The notes: a model not told the origin generated them from the letters alone. Shown: positions 1-11,719, counted from the first letter of the stretch. The stretch is DNA of 64,000 bases from Todiramphus chloris collaris (GCA_025345505.1 JANVCC010000018.1:8710998-8774997), one strand, 5' to 3'. Numbers and translations are program-made.

Positions 1-3000
1 TCCCTGCGACACGGTTCCCCAAGTGTGAAAGGCACTAGCAGGCGGGAAGACACTGGTTTCTCTCCCCTTCGGCTGTGAAACACATGTAAAGCAGCCCAGC
101 CCAAGTATGCACCGTATGTAAGAGAGGGAGATGGAAAATTGGCTGTGGATGGGAGTACAATGATGTGAGCACAACCCTCCTTCTTTGTGCCTTGCCATCA
201 GAGGGACCTGCGAGTGTGTAAGAGTTGCAGGATCAGCTGTTAAATGTTGCTATAGGTTTATCAGGTGAAGCTCCATCTTATTTTGCATTGCTTCAACTCT
301 TGTCTCACAGAGCCCTCAAGTGAGTAAAAGGAGCAAATCACATCTCATTTAAGGGTCTTTTGCATAGTTTTAATACATATGTCAAAACAAGCATTTTGCC
401 TGCGTATCTTTGCCTAGGTAGATGTATTAAAGGGAGACATATGCAACGTATTAAATCCTGCAGACCCTGTACATTTTTACAGTGTTCCCACCAAAGCTAA
501 AGGCAGCGACGGCTGCGTGGCCAAAGCCACAGATACACGTTACTGGGTGGGATGATAAATGCCCTGTTAGCATCGACCTTGCTTTCCTAATACGTTACAG
601 TGACACGTGTTCACAACTACCTGTCTACAGCTCTTCACGCAGCCAGCAAGTCAGTGTGGGCTGTGCTGACTTCAGTATTTAGGTAACATAAGTTCCTGCC
701 TTTGATGCAGGGAACATGCTTGCTTTGCCTTGCCCACCTGCCTCTTCCTACCCACCCAATCACTCACATGTCAGTTCAGGAATCTGAGATCATCTCAGAT
801 GCTTAAATGTGAGCATTTAGTGTCACCTAAGACACCCGGACCTCCAGCTGCTGTCCCAGAAGAGTGGGTCTGTCCTACACCTTCTGTCTCATCTACCAGC
901 ACCATGTTGGATGTCTCGGGTGCCCTGCAGCCTGCAGAGAAATCCCAGGTGCCTATTTTAGCACCTGAGCAAAGCACATTCCCTTATGAGAAGATCATCA
1001 GATTTTATTAGAAAATAATATAAAAGGTAGGACTTTCCAGTATTGAAGAAATCCTTAAAGAGCAGACCACAGTTCAGCAGTGTACAGGGAGCTCTGCCTA
1101 TTCTATGGTTCACACATCGATCCTACCAGGTTAATAAATCAAAATATGCCATTTTGGGCTCCTCACTGTGTCCAGAAGAAAAGTGAAGCTGAAAATGATT
1201 TAATATGACCGGCTCCTGCATGAAATGAAATAATTGTCCGGCAGGCAGCCGCCAGCTTGCTATCCAGCACTTTGCACTTGGAACAAGGAGCTGTTAAATT
1301 CTGCCTCCATCCTTTCTGCAGGGCCTCACCATGCAGTGCGGATTAAGCCTGGACTGACAGTTTTAATAAGAGCCAAAGGCACAAGGACAGTTAACGTTCT
1401 TCCTGAGCCTTGATGATTTAGTGATGTGGCAACTGCAAGTGAACCCAGCTGAGTCTTCTCAGTATTTTTTAATCTGTGCAGTGGTGGCTTGTGGATACAG
1501 TATCTGTAAGACAGGTTGTGCATGTAAAGACTCTTCCCATGAGCTCTTCAGATTTGAGAGAATTTTGGTCAGGTCCAGAACCACTTGTAAAATGGAGGAA
1601 TTGTTCCAACAATGTCCCTGAAATGTTTCCTGAGGGACAATACCTGTCCAGCTCTAGTTTGACTGGCTTGAACAATGCTGTGATGTTCAGCAGAGGAGCT
1701 TGGGTCTCCATGAACCTCAAACCACCCCAAGAACCCCTGTTCTTACTCCTGTAGCAGGATCTTCATAAAGTGAATCATGTCCACATTTCACACAGGTAAT
1801 GAACAACCGGGATTCAGCACCAAAGCCAAGCAGATCTTGGGCTCCAGTTTTCCTCCAACCAAATGAATTATCATGGACATAAACCTCCAGAGAGTATTTG
1901 GTGGGAGTGAGGGAAACCAAAGTAAAGTCCTTGGGCAACAGCTTAGGTCAGGTGTGTAGGGGAGATATACTTGAAAAACTTGGCAACGTATTGAGAGTCT
2001 ACCTGGAAACTTGTGCAATTACTGATTGTCCCTTCACCTTTCCTTGGCCTATGTAAAGAAATAACTTTGCAAAAAAGAAAAAAAAAATCTATCTACTGTA
2101 GATGTGATTTTTGAATAATATAGACCGTTTTATGCATTTTATGGCTTGTTTTTATTAAATGGAGGCAAACCAGGCAATCTCATCTATTCTCCCTTGCTGG
2201 CTACCGTGAAGTGTATCCATGATTTACCTAGGACCCCCAAACTTAACAGAGGTGGAATCTTAATTCCAGGGCTGCAGCAGGTCAAGAGCCAGTTTTATCT
2301 TTCAACAGGGATTACCTATGGTTTCTAGGAGATTATTCCTGAAATGTGGCTCATCATATTACAGGTTAACTGTTTAACTGCGGAAGCATGAGGCATAATG
2401 AAGAACAGCTATATAAATCTCCTCCCTTCTCCCCAGAATGAATTTATCCTGAGTTTAGAAGGTGTGTAGGTTAAAAGACTGCCGTGACAGGTGATCAACA
2501 ACCTCACCACATCATATAACAAGAAGTGCACTTTAAAACTACTATTTTAACTACCTTTGAAACTCACAGAGAAGCCCAGTCCTAATGTAAAATCTCCTAG
2601 TGGTTCACATCTGGGTTTTGTAATTATCATCTGAAAAGAAATACTGGTAGCAGTGATAAAGTGACTGGTTATCTCTCTGGGATCCTATTACTCTAGTGTA
2701 GTCATTTTCACTAATTAAATCATATTGTATTTCTCCCAGTATGAATCAAAGCTGAAACAAAATGTTTCACATTCAGGTTTTAAACTGTGTTTTCGTATTT
2801 TTTTGTTTGTTTGTTTGTTTTAAATACATCCTGCTGTCCCACTCCCATCCCATTTTATTTACTATACCCTAAGAAGGGTTCTGCTTTCTCCTCATCCTGC
2901 CATGATTATGGAAAGAGTCCTCTGTCAGGGATTCAAAAACTGGTGGACAATTCCCCCTAGGCTTATAAACTCCCTGTTGTTCTCCTGCTGTCTTGGAAGA

Positions 3001-4015
3001 GACAAAAAGCAAATCCACAAGCTGCCAAGAATCCCACCCAGGCAGGGATGCAGTGTTGTGAGAGCTGGGCCCTGTTCATTGACCGGGAGATAGACGTGAC
3101 TCTGGGACAAGTTCATGGGGTCACACCTTGGCCCTGATGGAGACTCCCCATCCCTTCATGCCCTCGTGGGGAACAGAGGGGAATTAAACTGTAGGGCTGC
3201 AGCCCGATGGCATTGAAGTGAATGAACAGATCCCAGCTACAAATCACTCAACATTTTAACAGGCTTTGGAAGGTTTTTCTTCTTCAGTATAACCCTTTGT
3301 GGGAAGTCAGGTCCTGCAGAAAACAGACAGTGCACAGGCCTCCAGAACATGTGATGGAAGTCTACCTTGTGCAAACCTGCCTTGTCCACACCCCAGTCAG
3401 GGCTGAATGGATGGGGAGTCTCCTTCACCTCTCAGGTCTGGTGTCTCTGCCACAGCTGCCCTCCAGTGCAGTAGTCCTTGCTGCCCAGCATTCCCATTGC
3501 CCACTTGCCAGATGGGTTCCTGATTCAGAACCAAGTTATTCCTCAAGGAGACCAGCACCTGGCTGTCAGCTACCTCACAGGCATCAGACCATAAGCTCTA
3601 CAGAGGACCTGGCTACCACTTGTGTCAGATCATAAGCTCTGCAGATGCCTGCCAGACCATGAGCCATCTAAGCTTTCCCAAGTCCTTGCAAAAACCTCTT
3701 CTGTGTGATTTTTAGGTCACCACAGCAAGGGCCAAGGGGAGACCTTTTCAGCCACGTCTGGCAGGGGACAGTAAACGCACTTGTGCCTCTTTCTGAGCAC
3801 TGGGGAGGGTGATGATTGCTGCACCTCCATGATTTCTCTGTATTTCCTTGCTGCCCTGCTCTGGTCTAACGGATGCAGAATGATCTGTTCTTCAGAAGAA
3901 AATCCCAATGCTAGTACAGGCAGAGATCATGGAGAACAGGAGCTGTAGGCTGCTAATTTCTAACCTTTAGCATTTCTTTCTTCTCTCCTTTTTTCATCCC
4001 ACTCCTACTTAGAAC
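1..4015. other. Intergenic region, no gene recognised
   Basis: I see no exon-like or protein-family-like coding stretch on either strand. Open frames are short (under 140 codons) and look random in composition. The region holds a short (TTTG)n run near 2801-2820 and a weak duplicated phrase near 3585-3645 (cagaccataagctctacag and a variant). A non-repetitive stretch around 1190-1300 has the look of conserved noncoding DNA, but this cannot be shown from one sequence. Confidence 0.6.
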
Positions 4016-4095
4016 AGAATCATAGACTCATTTAGGTTGAAAAAGACCCTTAAGATCATTGAGTTTAACTGTAAACCTAACACTTGGTCCCCTAC
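4016..4095 (-). mobile_element. CR1 LINE, short 3'-end fragment
   Basis: The segment reads aatcatagactcatttaggtt followed by gaaaaagacccttaagatcat. This is the reverse complement of the typical CR1 3' terminus, ending in a degenerate ATTCTATGA-type tail. Similarity fades after about 4095, so only the 3' end is recognisable. It carries no coding capacity. Confidence 0.7.
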
Positions 4096-4568
4096 AACCC
4101 TCTTTGTGTGTGGCAGGTGTCTTAGAAAACTCCTCTGGCTTAAGAGTCAGTGAAAGGTTTTTAGTTTCGCTACTGGGAGTAAAGCTGTCTATAAAATTAA
4201 ATACAAACATCATCCCTAACTGCAAATGTGGTCATACCACAGACTAGCTTCAGCTCTGTAGAAAATCCCAGTGTAACTGGTGCCAGAGTCAGGTTTTGAG
4301 CACGAGCTGAGGGTTAGACTGGAGACCGTGGGATTGCCTGGGCAAGTAAACTGTGCCAGACAAGAGCTGGGCAGGTGGCTCCCACGGTTAGGGACTGCAG
4401 CTAGCACCAGCTGCCCGGCTATAGGTTGCGTTGGAGTGCTCTCTAGTGGACAGAAAAGTGAGTCCAGAGGCAGACACAGGGGATGCTCCCTCTCCCTGTG
4501 CAGAAGTTCCTCTCGCTGGGTGTCTGTGGCATTGGGTCTGCAACATCTGCACACCACGGGGTGTGCTG

Positions 4569-5605
4569 AGTCACAGCAGCACAGGGTGTCTTTGGTTGGA
4601 AGAGACCCTCAGTATCATCTAGTCCAACCTTCAACCCAACACTGCAAAATCACCACTAAACCATGTCCCTGAGCACCAGGTCCACATGACATTTAAATGC
4701 CTCCAGGGATGGCAGCTCCACCACTGCCCTGTGCAGACCATTCCAATGTTTGATAACCTTTCAGTGAAGAAATGTTCCCTAATCTCCAGCCTAAACCTCC
4801 CCTGGTGCAGCTTGCATCCATTTCCTCTGGTCCTGTCACCAGGGAGAAGAGGCTGTCCCCCTCCTTGCTCCAGCTCCCTCAGCTGCTCCTCACAGGACTT
4901 GTACTCCAGGCCATTCATGAACCTTTTCTGGACACGCTCCAGCACTTCTATGTCCTTGTAGTGAGCGGCCCAGAACTGAATGCAGTGTTCAAGGTGTGGC
5001 CTCACCAGTGCCAAGTACAGGAGGAGGATCACCTTCTCTTCCTGCTGGCCACAGTGCTTCTAATACAAGCCAGGATGCCATTGGCCTTCTTGGCCACCTG
5101 CACACACTGCTGACTCATATTTAGTTGACTATTGATCAATACCCCCAGGTCCTTTTCCAGCTTGCAGATTTCCAACCACACATCCCCAAGTCTGTAGCTT
5201 ACCATGGGGTTGTTATGCCCCAAGTGCAGGCCTGGCACTTGACCTTGTTGAGTCCCAAGCAATTAACCTTGGCCCACTGATCTAACCTGTTCTAGGTCCT
5301 GCTGCAGAGCTTCCCTACCCTCTAGCAGATCAACACACCCACCTCTCTTGGTGTCATCTGCAAATTTACTGAGGGTACACTCAATCCCCTCATCCAGATC
5401 ATTAATAAAGATATTAAAGAGAGCAGGCGCCAGAACTGAACCCTGGGGAAGATCACTTGTGACCGGACACCAGCCGGATTTAGCTCTGTTCACTACCACT
5501 CTTCCAGCCTGGTCATCCAGCCAGTTTTTTATCCAGTGCAGTGTATTTATCCAAGCCTTGCGACATAAGTTTCTGAAGGAGAATGCTGTGGGAGACAGTG
5601 TCTGA
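4569..5605 (-). mobile_element. CR1 LINE, 5'-truncated copy with decayed reverse transcriptase
   Basis: Read on the minus strand, this is the 3' part of a CR1 retrotransposon: the end of the ORF2 reverse transcriptase and then the 3' UTR. Minus-strand translation gives the RT block [20 protein letters not shown] and the catalytic segment FADDTK, then the CR1 thumb and C-terminal phrases [17 protein letters not shown] and RVQKRFMNGLE. The frames are broken between segments, for example between DTVSHS near 5600 and the WIKNWLD region. The 5' side stops near 5605, inside the RT, which is typical 5' truncation. The GTAC-like tail at the 3' end (4569-4600) is degenerate. The element cannot encode a working protein. 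Confidence 0.9.
5263..5605 (-). pseudogene. CR1 reverse transcriptase fragment
   Basis: This is the longest coding remnant of the 4569-5605 CR1. It contains [18 protein letters not shown], the PQGS block and FADD, which holds the catalytic Asp pair of LINE reverse transcriptases. The N-terminal fingers and the endonuclease are missing, and the frame shifts near 5570. The upstream extension of this open frame, to about 5844, runs into unrelated sequence and is not part of the RT. Confidence 0.85.
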
Positions 5606-5689
5606 GTGTCTGGGAGCAGGCTTTTGGAGGGTGGTTCAAAGCAGGGTCTTCTTGATCTGTGACTCTGTACTGAGAAGTCCCACAGTTGA

Positions 5690-5752
5690 GGAGGGGGAGT
5701 GACAGGGTGTCCTTGGTGGGCATCTGGCATCCAGCCGGGGTCAACCCACCAC
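5690..5752 (-). mobile_element. Probable fragment of an avian ERV LTR
   Basis: Read on the minus strand, the segment contains gttgaccccggctggatgcc followed by agatgcccaccaagg and a ctgtcactccccctcctcaa phrase. It matches my memory of the 5' part of a common avian endogenous-retrovirus LTR (ERVK-like). Only about 60 bp is convincing. No TG...CA ends, primer-binding site or internal region are seen. The family name rests on recall, not on a search. Confidence 0.45.
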
Positions 5753-6097
5753 GGACCCTGCAGCACAGAGGTTTGGTGTGGGAGTGGTGCAGGGTCATGG
5801 GGGATGCACACTCCATTGGATAAGAGATCATGCATGGGGCACAAGGTAACATCCCAATCCCTTCCCCATTACACGACCTTTCAGTGCTTCTGCGTGTGCA
5901 GTCAGAAGGTAGAAGAGCCCCTGTGTTGTGGGGGCTACTATTTTAGGTTTTCAGGATGATACTGTCCGTCAGCAAGAGCTCCTCTTATATGGACATTTCC
6001 CAATGCTCAGACATCTTGAACAGAAACGAAGCTCCTTCAACCTCGTACTGATCTTAATTACTTGTCTCCAATTTATTCTTTTCCTTCACTTTCTAGA

Positions 6098-6508
6098 GGC
6101 CTTTGACAGGCTGAGGGAGTTGAGCTTGTTCAGATTGGAGAAGAGAAAGCTCTGAGGAGACCGTATTGTGGCTATCCTGTATCTGAAGGGGACCTACAAG
6201 AAGGCTGGGGGGGACTTTTTACAAAGGCCTGAAGTGATAGGATGAGGGGTAATGGTTTCAAACTGGAAGAGGGTAGATGTAGATTGGAAATAAGAAGGAA
6301 GTTTTTCACTTTGGTGAGACATTGAAACAGGTTGCCCAGGGAAGTTATGGATGCTTCATCACTGGAGGTGTTCAAATACAGGTTGGATGGGGCATGAGCA
6401 ATGTGGTCTAGTGGGAGGTGTCCCTGCCATGGCAGGGGAGTTGAAACTAGGTGATTTTTAAGGTCCTTTCCAATCCCAACTATTCTATGATGATTCTATG
6501 ACTCTATG
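6098..6508 (+). mobile_element. CR1 LINE 3' fragment
   Basis: This is a plus-strand CR1 3' end. It starts in the last part of ORF2 (ggctgagggagttgagcttg), continues through the 3' UTR (ggttggatggggcatgagca, ccatggcaggggagttgaaa), and ends with the diagnostic repeated tail ttctatgatgattctatgac. It is 5'-truncated and non-coding. Confidence 0.9.
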
Positions 6509-7351
6509 AAATCAGACTGGCCTCCTTTTCTTTGAGCATCTTCTTGGAGAAGTCATCTTTGACTTTGCATCATCTAGTCAGAAACCACTGAGACTCTGAC
6601 ACAGCACCACACATACCTATGGTAAAATAGATGGGATTGTATATGGGCAGTTATTCTATGCAAATTCATTAACAGCTGTGTTACAGAGATGATGCTGCTA
6701 TTCATAATTTAGGCTACTGAATATTGACTGTTCAGTTTGTTGGAGGTCCAGAAAGAAAAAATTAGTCCAATGGAAGAAATATAGCATCCAGAGCAACATG
6801 AAGTCGAACTCCAAATATTCTGGGAAGTTGCTTCTGAAAAAGGCAAGAATGTTTCTCAGCTCCATCAGACATCTCTATCAGCATACTACAGTTTTCATCT
6901 GTCAGGTTTGATTTTTTTGCACCTTTTATACCGAGATTCACAGTCACTACCTGATGAAAGACCCTACCTGTCCTAGTTTTGGCTGGGATAGAGATAGTTT
7001 TTCTTCTTAGTAGCTGTGTTTTGGGTTCAATGTGGGATTTGGAATGAGAAGAATGCTGGTAATAGACTGATATTTTTAGTTGTTGCTAAGAAATTAGGGA
7101 CTTTTCAGCTTCACATATCTTGCAGGTGCCCCAGAAGCACAGCCAGAGCAACAGACCCAAACTGGCTAATGGAATATTCTGTATCATACAGTGTCATGCT
7201 CAGTATATGGATGAGGATTATCTGGAAAGATGGATTGCTCTCTTTCAGGATTGTAGTTTTGGGATTCTCTCCTCCAGGATCACTGGTCAGGAATGGGATG
7301 GGCCTGGGTCAGTGGGTGATGAGCATTTGCATTGCTCATTTGTATATTTGA

Positions 7352-7360
7352 TTATTGCTA
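7352..7360. repeat. Left target-site duplication of the 4.35-kb CR1
   Basis: The 9-bp word TTATTGCTA lies directly beside the CR1 3' terminus. The same word recurs at 11711-11719 beside the CR1 5' end, inside the interrupted LTR. Confidence 0.8.
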
Positions 7361-7680
7361 CTCATAGAGTCATAGAATGGCTTAGGCTGGAAGGGACCTT
7401 AGACATCATCTAACCCAACTTCCTCACCATGGACAGGGATGCCTCTTAACTCAGCTAGGTTGCTCAAGGCCTTGTCCAACCTGGCCTTGAACACGTCCAG
7501 GGAGGGGGCATCCACAGCCCCTCTGGGCAATCTATTCCACAGTCTCACCACCCTCATACCAAGGAACTTTTTGCTAAGATCCAATCTAAACCTATTTTCC
7601 CTCAGTTTAAAACCATTTCACCTCATCCTATTGCTGGACACTCTTGGGAAGAGTCCTGCCTTCCTGTAGGATCCCTTCAG

Positions 7681-8133
7681 TTATTGGAAGGCAGTTATAA
7701 GGTCCCTCCAGAGTCTTCTGTTCTCCAGGCTGAACAATGCCAGCACCCTCAGCCTATCCTCGTAGCAGAGGTGCTCCAGCCCCCTGATCATCTTTGTGGC
7801 CATCTTTGTGGCCTTCCTCTGGACTTGTTCCAAGGGATCTATGTCCCTTTTATGGTGGGGACACCAGAACTGGATGCAGTATTCAAGGTGGGGTCTCACA
7901 AGAGCAGAGTAAAGGGGGAGAATCACCTGTCTTGATCTGCTGGTCAAACTCCTCTTGATGCATCCTAGGATATGGTTGGCCTTCTGAGATGCACGAGCGC
8001 ACTGCTGGCTCATGTTGAGCTTCTCATCAATCCACACCACCAAGTCCTTCTCTTCAGGGCTATTCTCAACCCACTCTCTACCAGTCTGTAATTGTGCCTG
8101 GGATTGTCCCAGCTGAGATGCAGGACCTTCCAC
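7681..8133 (-). pseudogene. CR1 ORF2, C-terminal part (RT thumb and tail)
   Basis: The minus-strand frame reads [19 protein letters not shown], then [20 protein letters not shown] and [20 protein letters not shown]. This is the characteristic end of CR1 ORF2. It follows the palm fragment at 8150-8389 after a frame change. It belongs to the inactive 7361-11710 element. Confidence 0.9.
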
Positions 8134-8149
8134 TTGGACTTATTGAACC

Positions 8150-8389
8150 TCATGCAGTTTGCATTGTCCATTTCTCAAGCCTGTCAAGGTCCCTCTGGAT
8201 GGCATCCCTTCCCTCGAGTGAGTCCACTACACCACACAACTTGGTGTTGTCAGCGAACTTGCTGAGGGTGCACTCAATGCCATTGTCCATTTCACTGGCA
8301 AAGACATTGAACAGCACTGGACCCAGAACTGATCCCTGAGGAACTCCACTTGTCACTGGTCTCCACCTGAACATCAAGTCATTGATCAC
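8150..8389 (-). pseudogene. CR1 ORF2 reverse transcriptase palm fragment
   Basis: The translation contains [18 protein letters not shown] and the catalytic segment as KFADNTKL. In active non-LTR reverse transcriptases this box reads F/Y-A-D-D. Here the second Asp is Asn, which should abolish metal binding. This is direct evidence, besides the frameshifts, that the element is dead. Confidence 0.9.
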
Positions 8390-8638
8390 AACTCTTTGAG
8401 TGAGACCTTCTAGACAGTTCCTTATCCACCAGGTGGTCCATCAATGAAGTCCGTGTCTCTCCATCTTCAAAACAAGGATGTCATGTGGGACAGTGTCAAA
8501 TGCTTTGCACAAGTCCAGGTAGATTACATCACTTGCTCTTCCCATATCAACCAGAGTTGCAACTCTGTCATAGAAGGCCACCAAATTAGGCATGATTTGC
8601 TCTTAGTGAAGCCATGTTGGCTGTCACTGTTCATCTCA

Positions 8639-8869
8639 TTATGGTACAGATACCAGGAGGATCTGCTCCATGATTTCACCTGGCACAGAGGTGAGGCTGA
8701 GTGGTCTGTAGTTCCCTAGGTTTTCTTTGCTTCCCTTTTTAAAAATGGGGGTTATGTTTCCCCTTTTCCAATCTGTGGGAACTTTGCCAGACTGCCACAA
8801 CTTCTCAAATATGATGGCTAGTGTCCTAGCAACTTCAGCCACCAGTTCCTGCAGGACCTGTGGATGCAC
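8639..8869 (-). pseudogene. CR1 ORF2 reverse transcriptase fingers fragment
   Basis: The minus-strand translation gives [19 protein letters not shown] and [19 protein letters not shown], the N-terminal RT blocks of LINE ORF2. The expected next blocks (8390-8640) are recognisable only in other frames, so at least one frameshift separates this from the palm. Confidence 0.9.
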
Positions 8870-9391
8870 CTCATCAGGTCACACGGACTTGTGCACCTTC
8901 AGATTGCCTAGGTGGTCCCAGACCTGATCTGCTCCTACCCTGGGTGATTCTTCACTCTCCCAGACCCAGTCAATGCCCTCTGTGACTTCGGTGGTGTGGT
9001 TCAAGTAGTTACCAGTGAAGACTGAAGAAAAAATGTCATTATTTCAGCCTTCTCCATATCCTCAGTAACCAGGTCACGTGCATCTCTCTGGAGAGGCCCC
9101 ACATTCTCTCCTGTTCTTATTTTTTTCTCTGACATACCTGTAGAATCCTTTTCTGCTATTTTTAATGTCCCTGTCCAGGTTTGACTCCATCAGGGCTTTA
9201 GCTTTTCTAACCTGGTTTCTGGTTTCACAAACAATCTCCTTGTAGTCATCTCAGGTTACCTGTCCATGCTTCCACCCTTTGTGGATTCCCCTTTGGTGTT
9301 TGATTTTGGACAGGAGTTCTTTGTTCATCCATATAGGCGTCCTGGCATCTTTGCCTGATCTCTTCTTTTTAGGGATGCAGTGCCTTTGAGC

Positions 9392-10191
9392 TTAGAGGAG
9401 ATAATCCTTGAAAGTCAACCAGCTTTCCTGGGCTCCCAATAGCTCCAGGGCTTTGTCCCATGGTATACCACCAAGGAAGTTCCTGAAGATGCCAAAATTG
9501 GCTCTTCTGAAGTTGAGGGTTTCAAGCTTGTTGAGCACCTCCTTCTTCACTGCCCTTAGGATCTTAAACTCCACCATCTTATGGTCACTGCAGCCAAGGC
9601 TGCCCATGAGCTTAACATTTCCCACCAGCCTGTCCTTGTTGGTGAGAACAAGGTCTAGCATGGCATCTCTCTTCATTGGTTCCTCTATGGCTTGCAGAAG
9701 GAAGTTATAATCAATGCATTCTAGGAACCTTCTGGATGGCTTATGCGCAGCTGTGTTGTCTTTCCAACTGATATCAGGATGGTTAAAGTCCCCCAGGAGG
9801 ACTAGTGCTTGTGAATGAGCAGCAGCTCTGTCTGGGGGGCCTCATGCACTTGGTCCTCCTGGTTAGGCAGTTTGTAGCAGACCCCCACTGTAATGTCTCC
9901 TTCCCTTCCTTTCACCCTGGCCCATAGGCACTCAGTCTTTTCATCACCCCTTGCCAGGTGGAGCTCCATGCATTCTAGCGGCTCACTGACATAGAGGGGA
10001 CCACCCCCTCCTTGTTGCCACTGCCTGTCCTTCCTGAAGAGTTTATACCCTTCTAATCCAACATTCCAGCCACGGGAGTCATTCCACCATGTCTCCCTGA
10101 TGCCAATCAGATCGTAGCACTGCAGGCATCTCCATGCATCTCCAGCTCCTCTTGTGCCTGTGCTGCAGGCATTCACATAATGGCATATGAG
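9392..10191 (-). pseudogene. CR1 ORF2 apurinic-like endonuclease, broken
   Basis: The N-terminal part (about 9802-10191) reads YVNACS, DLIGIRETWWNDS, GYKLFRKDRQWQQGGGGPLYV and VGVCYKLPNQ. It includes the catalytic Glu of the ETWW motif of LINE endonucleases. The C-terminal part (9392-9676) reads MLDLVLTN and GCSDHKMVEF, with the catalytic Asp-His pair. A frame change between about 9680 and 9800 separates the two parts. The N-terminal part is in frame with the upstream esterase remnant, with no stop between ORF1 and ORF2. Confidence 0.88.
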
Positions 10192-10317
10192 CGAAGTCCC
10201 TGGAGTCCCCAAAGCTGACTCACTGGCTGGTACAGCCTTCAGTTTTCCCTGTTCATTGCCCATGCCATGTGCATTGGTGTTCTCTCTGCATAGTCCCATT
10301 CCATCCCCACCCTCCTT

Positions 10318-11501
10318 CAAATGTAAAGACCTTTCAATCAGCCCTGCTAGTTGTTGCCCCAGGATACTTTTATCCCTTTGAGGCAAGCATTTCCTATCTG
10401 TAGTCAGCAGGTCTGGGGTCTTGTAAAGTAGCCCGTGATCAAAGAACCCAAAAAGCTGCCACTGACACCAGTCACATAGCCAGGCATTAATCTGCTGGCT
10501 TTTCCTGTTCGTGCCTTCATCAAACATAGCTAACGGTGGGAGAGAGGCAAATGCTGCTTGCACTCCCGATCCCTTCACCTTTTGTCCCAGGGTCCTGAAG
10601 TCTTTCTTCATTGCTCTCAGGTTTCTTGTTGAGGTTTCATCATTGCCTACTTGGAAAATCATTAACGGGTAGTAGTCAGATGATGGCCTAGGGTAGGAAG
10701 TTTTTTCAGTATGTCCTTAACCCTGGCTCCAGGGAGGCAACATACTTCCCTAAGGAGTGGATCAGGTCTGCATATAGGACCTTCTACACCCCTCAGAAGC
10801 GAGTCCTCAACAACAAGGTCCTGTCTTTTTTTCATAACTGCAGATGTTTTGATCTTAGGTTTGCTCCGTCTTAGCCTCTGCAAATAACACAAACTAGGCA
10901 AGCTGTTGTAGCTGCCATTGTTTGGTCTCCCTTGCAGAACATCATTCTTCTTGGTATCTGGTTCACCCAAAGCAGCAAATCTATTTTTCAGAGGCAGGGG
11001 AGATTCAGTGGTTACTGAAATGCGGCACCTGGTAGGAATTTGTCTCCAATGTTCCCTACCTTCTAAGTCAAGGTGAGAGGATAGGAAGCCCTCAGAGTCC
11101 TGCTTTCTGTGTGTCTGTTGGGACTGTTTCAGGGAAGGTAGAGTCTGACTCCACCAGTCCAGCTCTCTCTCATGCTCCCTAATGGTCCTCAGCCTTTCAA
11201 CCTCCTCTTGCAGCTCTGCCACGAGGCTGAGCAGGTCATTTACCTGCTGGCTCGGAAGGAAGGTATTGTCTCTGTAGTCACTCATTGCCAGGCTCCAGCA
11301 CTCCCTGCAGCCAGAGGCCTGGACACCTGCTTGTGTGGGACCTCTCTCTTTGTTTCCATGTTTCTTTTGGCCATGTTGCAACCATAGCTGGACCTGCCAA
11401 GCGACTAAACGCGCAGACTCTGGAGACACAGCCCAATGGCTCTCCACAGGCCCCTTCCCACCCTTGATGGATGCACAGGGGTCTGGGATCTCCTGAGGCA
11501 T
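10318..11501 (-). pseudogene. CR1 ORF1 with coiled coil and SGNH-esterase-like domain, frameshifted
   Basis: The first frame (10662-11501, 279 codons) begins with MPQEIPDP. It carries a coiled coil, LVAELQEEVERLRTIREHE (about residues 90-110), and then a basic stretch leading into EDSLLRGVEGPICRPDPLLR. It ends at TAA (10662-10664). The second half of the esterase domain continues in another frame, starting with YYPL upstream and giving FQVGNDE, AWLCDWCQWQLFGFFDHGL and GQQLAGLIERSL. One frameshift near 10665-10680 therefore splits the domain. In the family the nucleophile block is GDSL; here the Gly is Glu (EDSL) while the Ser is kept. CR1-group ORF1 proteins are nucleic-acid binding and bear such an esterase domain of uncertain role. 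Confidence 0.88.
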
Positions 11502-11710
11502 TTAAATACCTGGCTGAGGCTGCAGCTCTGCCCACACCTTGCCTGCCTCTCTTGCAAGAGCTGCCGGCTCGGTGGGGGAGGTCACTGCACTGGCCACGTG
11601 GAAGCCTATTTCAGGGAAAAAAATGCCTCGTGAGCCAAGTTCTGCTGTTCTGCCAAACTGCCATGGGGATGGTCTGATTCTGAAGGCTGGTATCAGCAAC
11701 TGATCCATAG

Positions 11711-11719
11711 TTATTGCTA
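11711..11719. repeat. Right target-site duplication of the 4.35-kb CR1
   Basis: Second copy of TTATTGCTA, adjoining the CR1 5' end and continuing into the right part of the split LTR. Confidence 0.8.

Larger units (their letters stand above)
7361..11710 (-). mobile_element. Near full-length CR1 LINE (inactive)
   Basis: At 4350 bp it is close to the roughly 4.5 kb of complete avian CR1 elements. Read on the minus strand, from 11710 down to 7361, it has a short 5' leader, ORF1 (coiled coil plus esterase-like domain), ORF2 endonuclease, reverse transcriptase, a 3' UTR and a CATTCTATGACTCTATGA tail. It is bounded by the 9-bp duplication TTATTGCTA and interrupts an ERVL LTR. The reading frames are broken at several points (about 10662, 9800-9680, 9390-8870 and 8640-8390), and catalytic positions are altered, so it cannot move on its own. 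Confidence 0.93.

Noticed and set aside
2801..2820. (TTTG)n run as a functional element
   Set aside because: A short simple repeat, common and without context.
9392..11501. Host genes for endonuclease or esterase proteins on the minus strand
   Set aside because: All motifs fit CR1 ORF1 and ORF2, and the block is bounded by a target-site duplication, so it is a retrotransposon.
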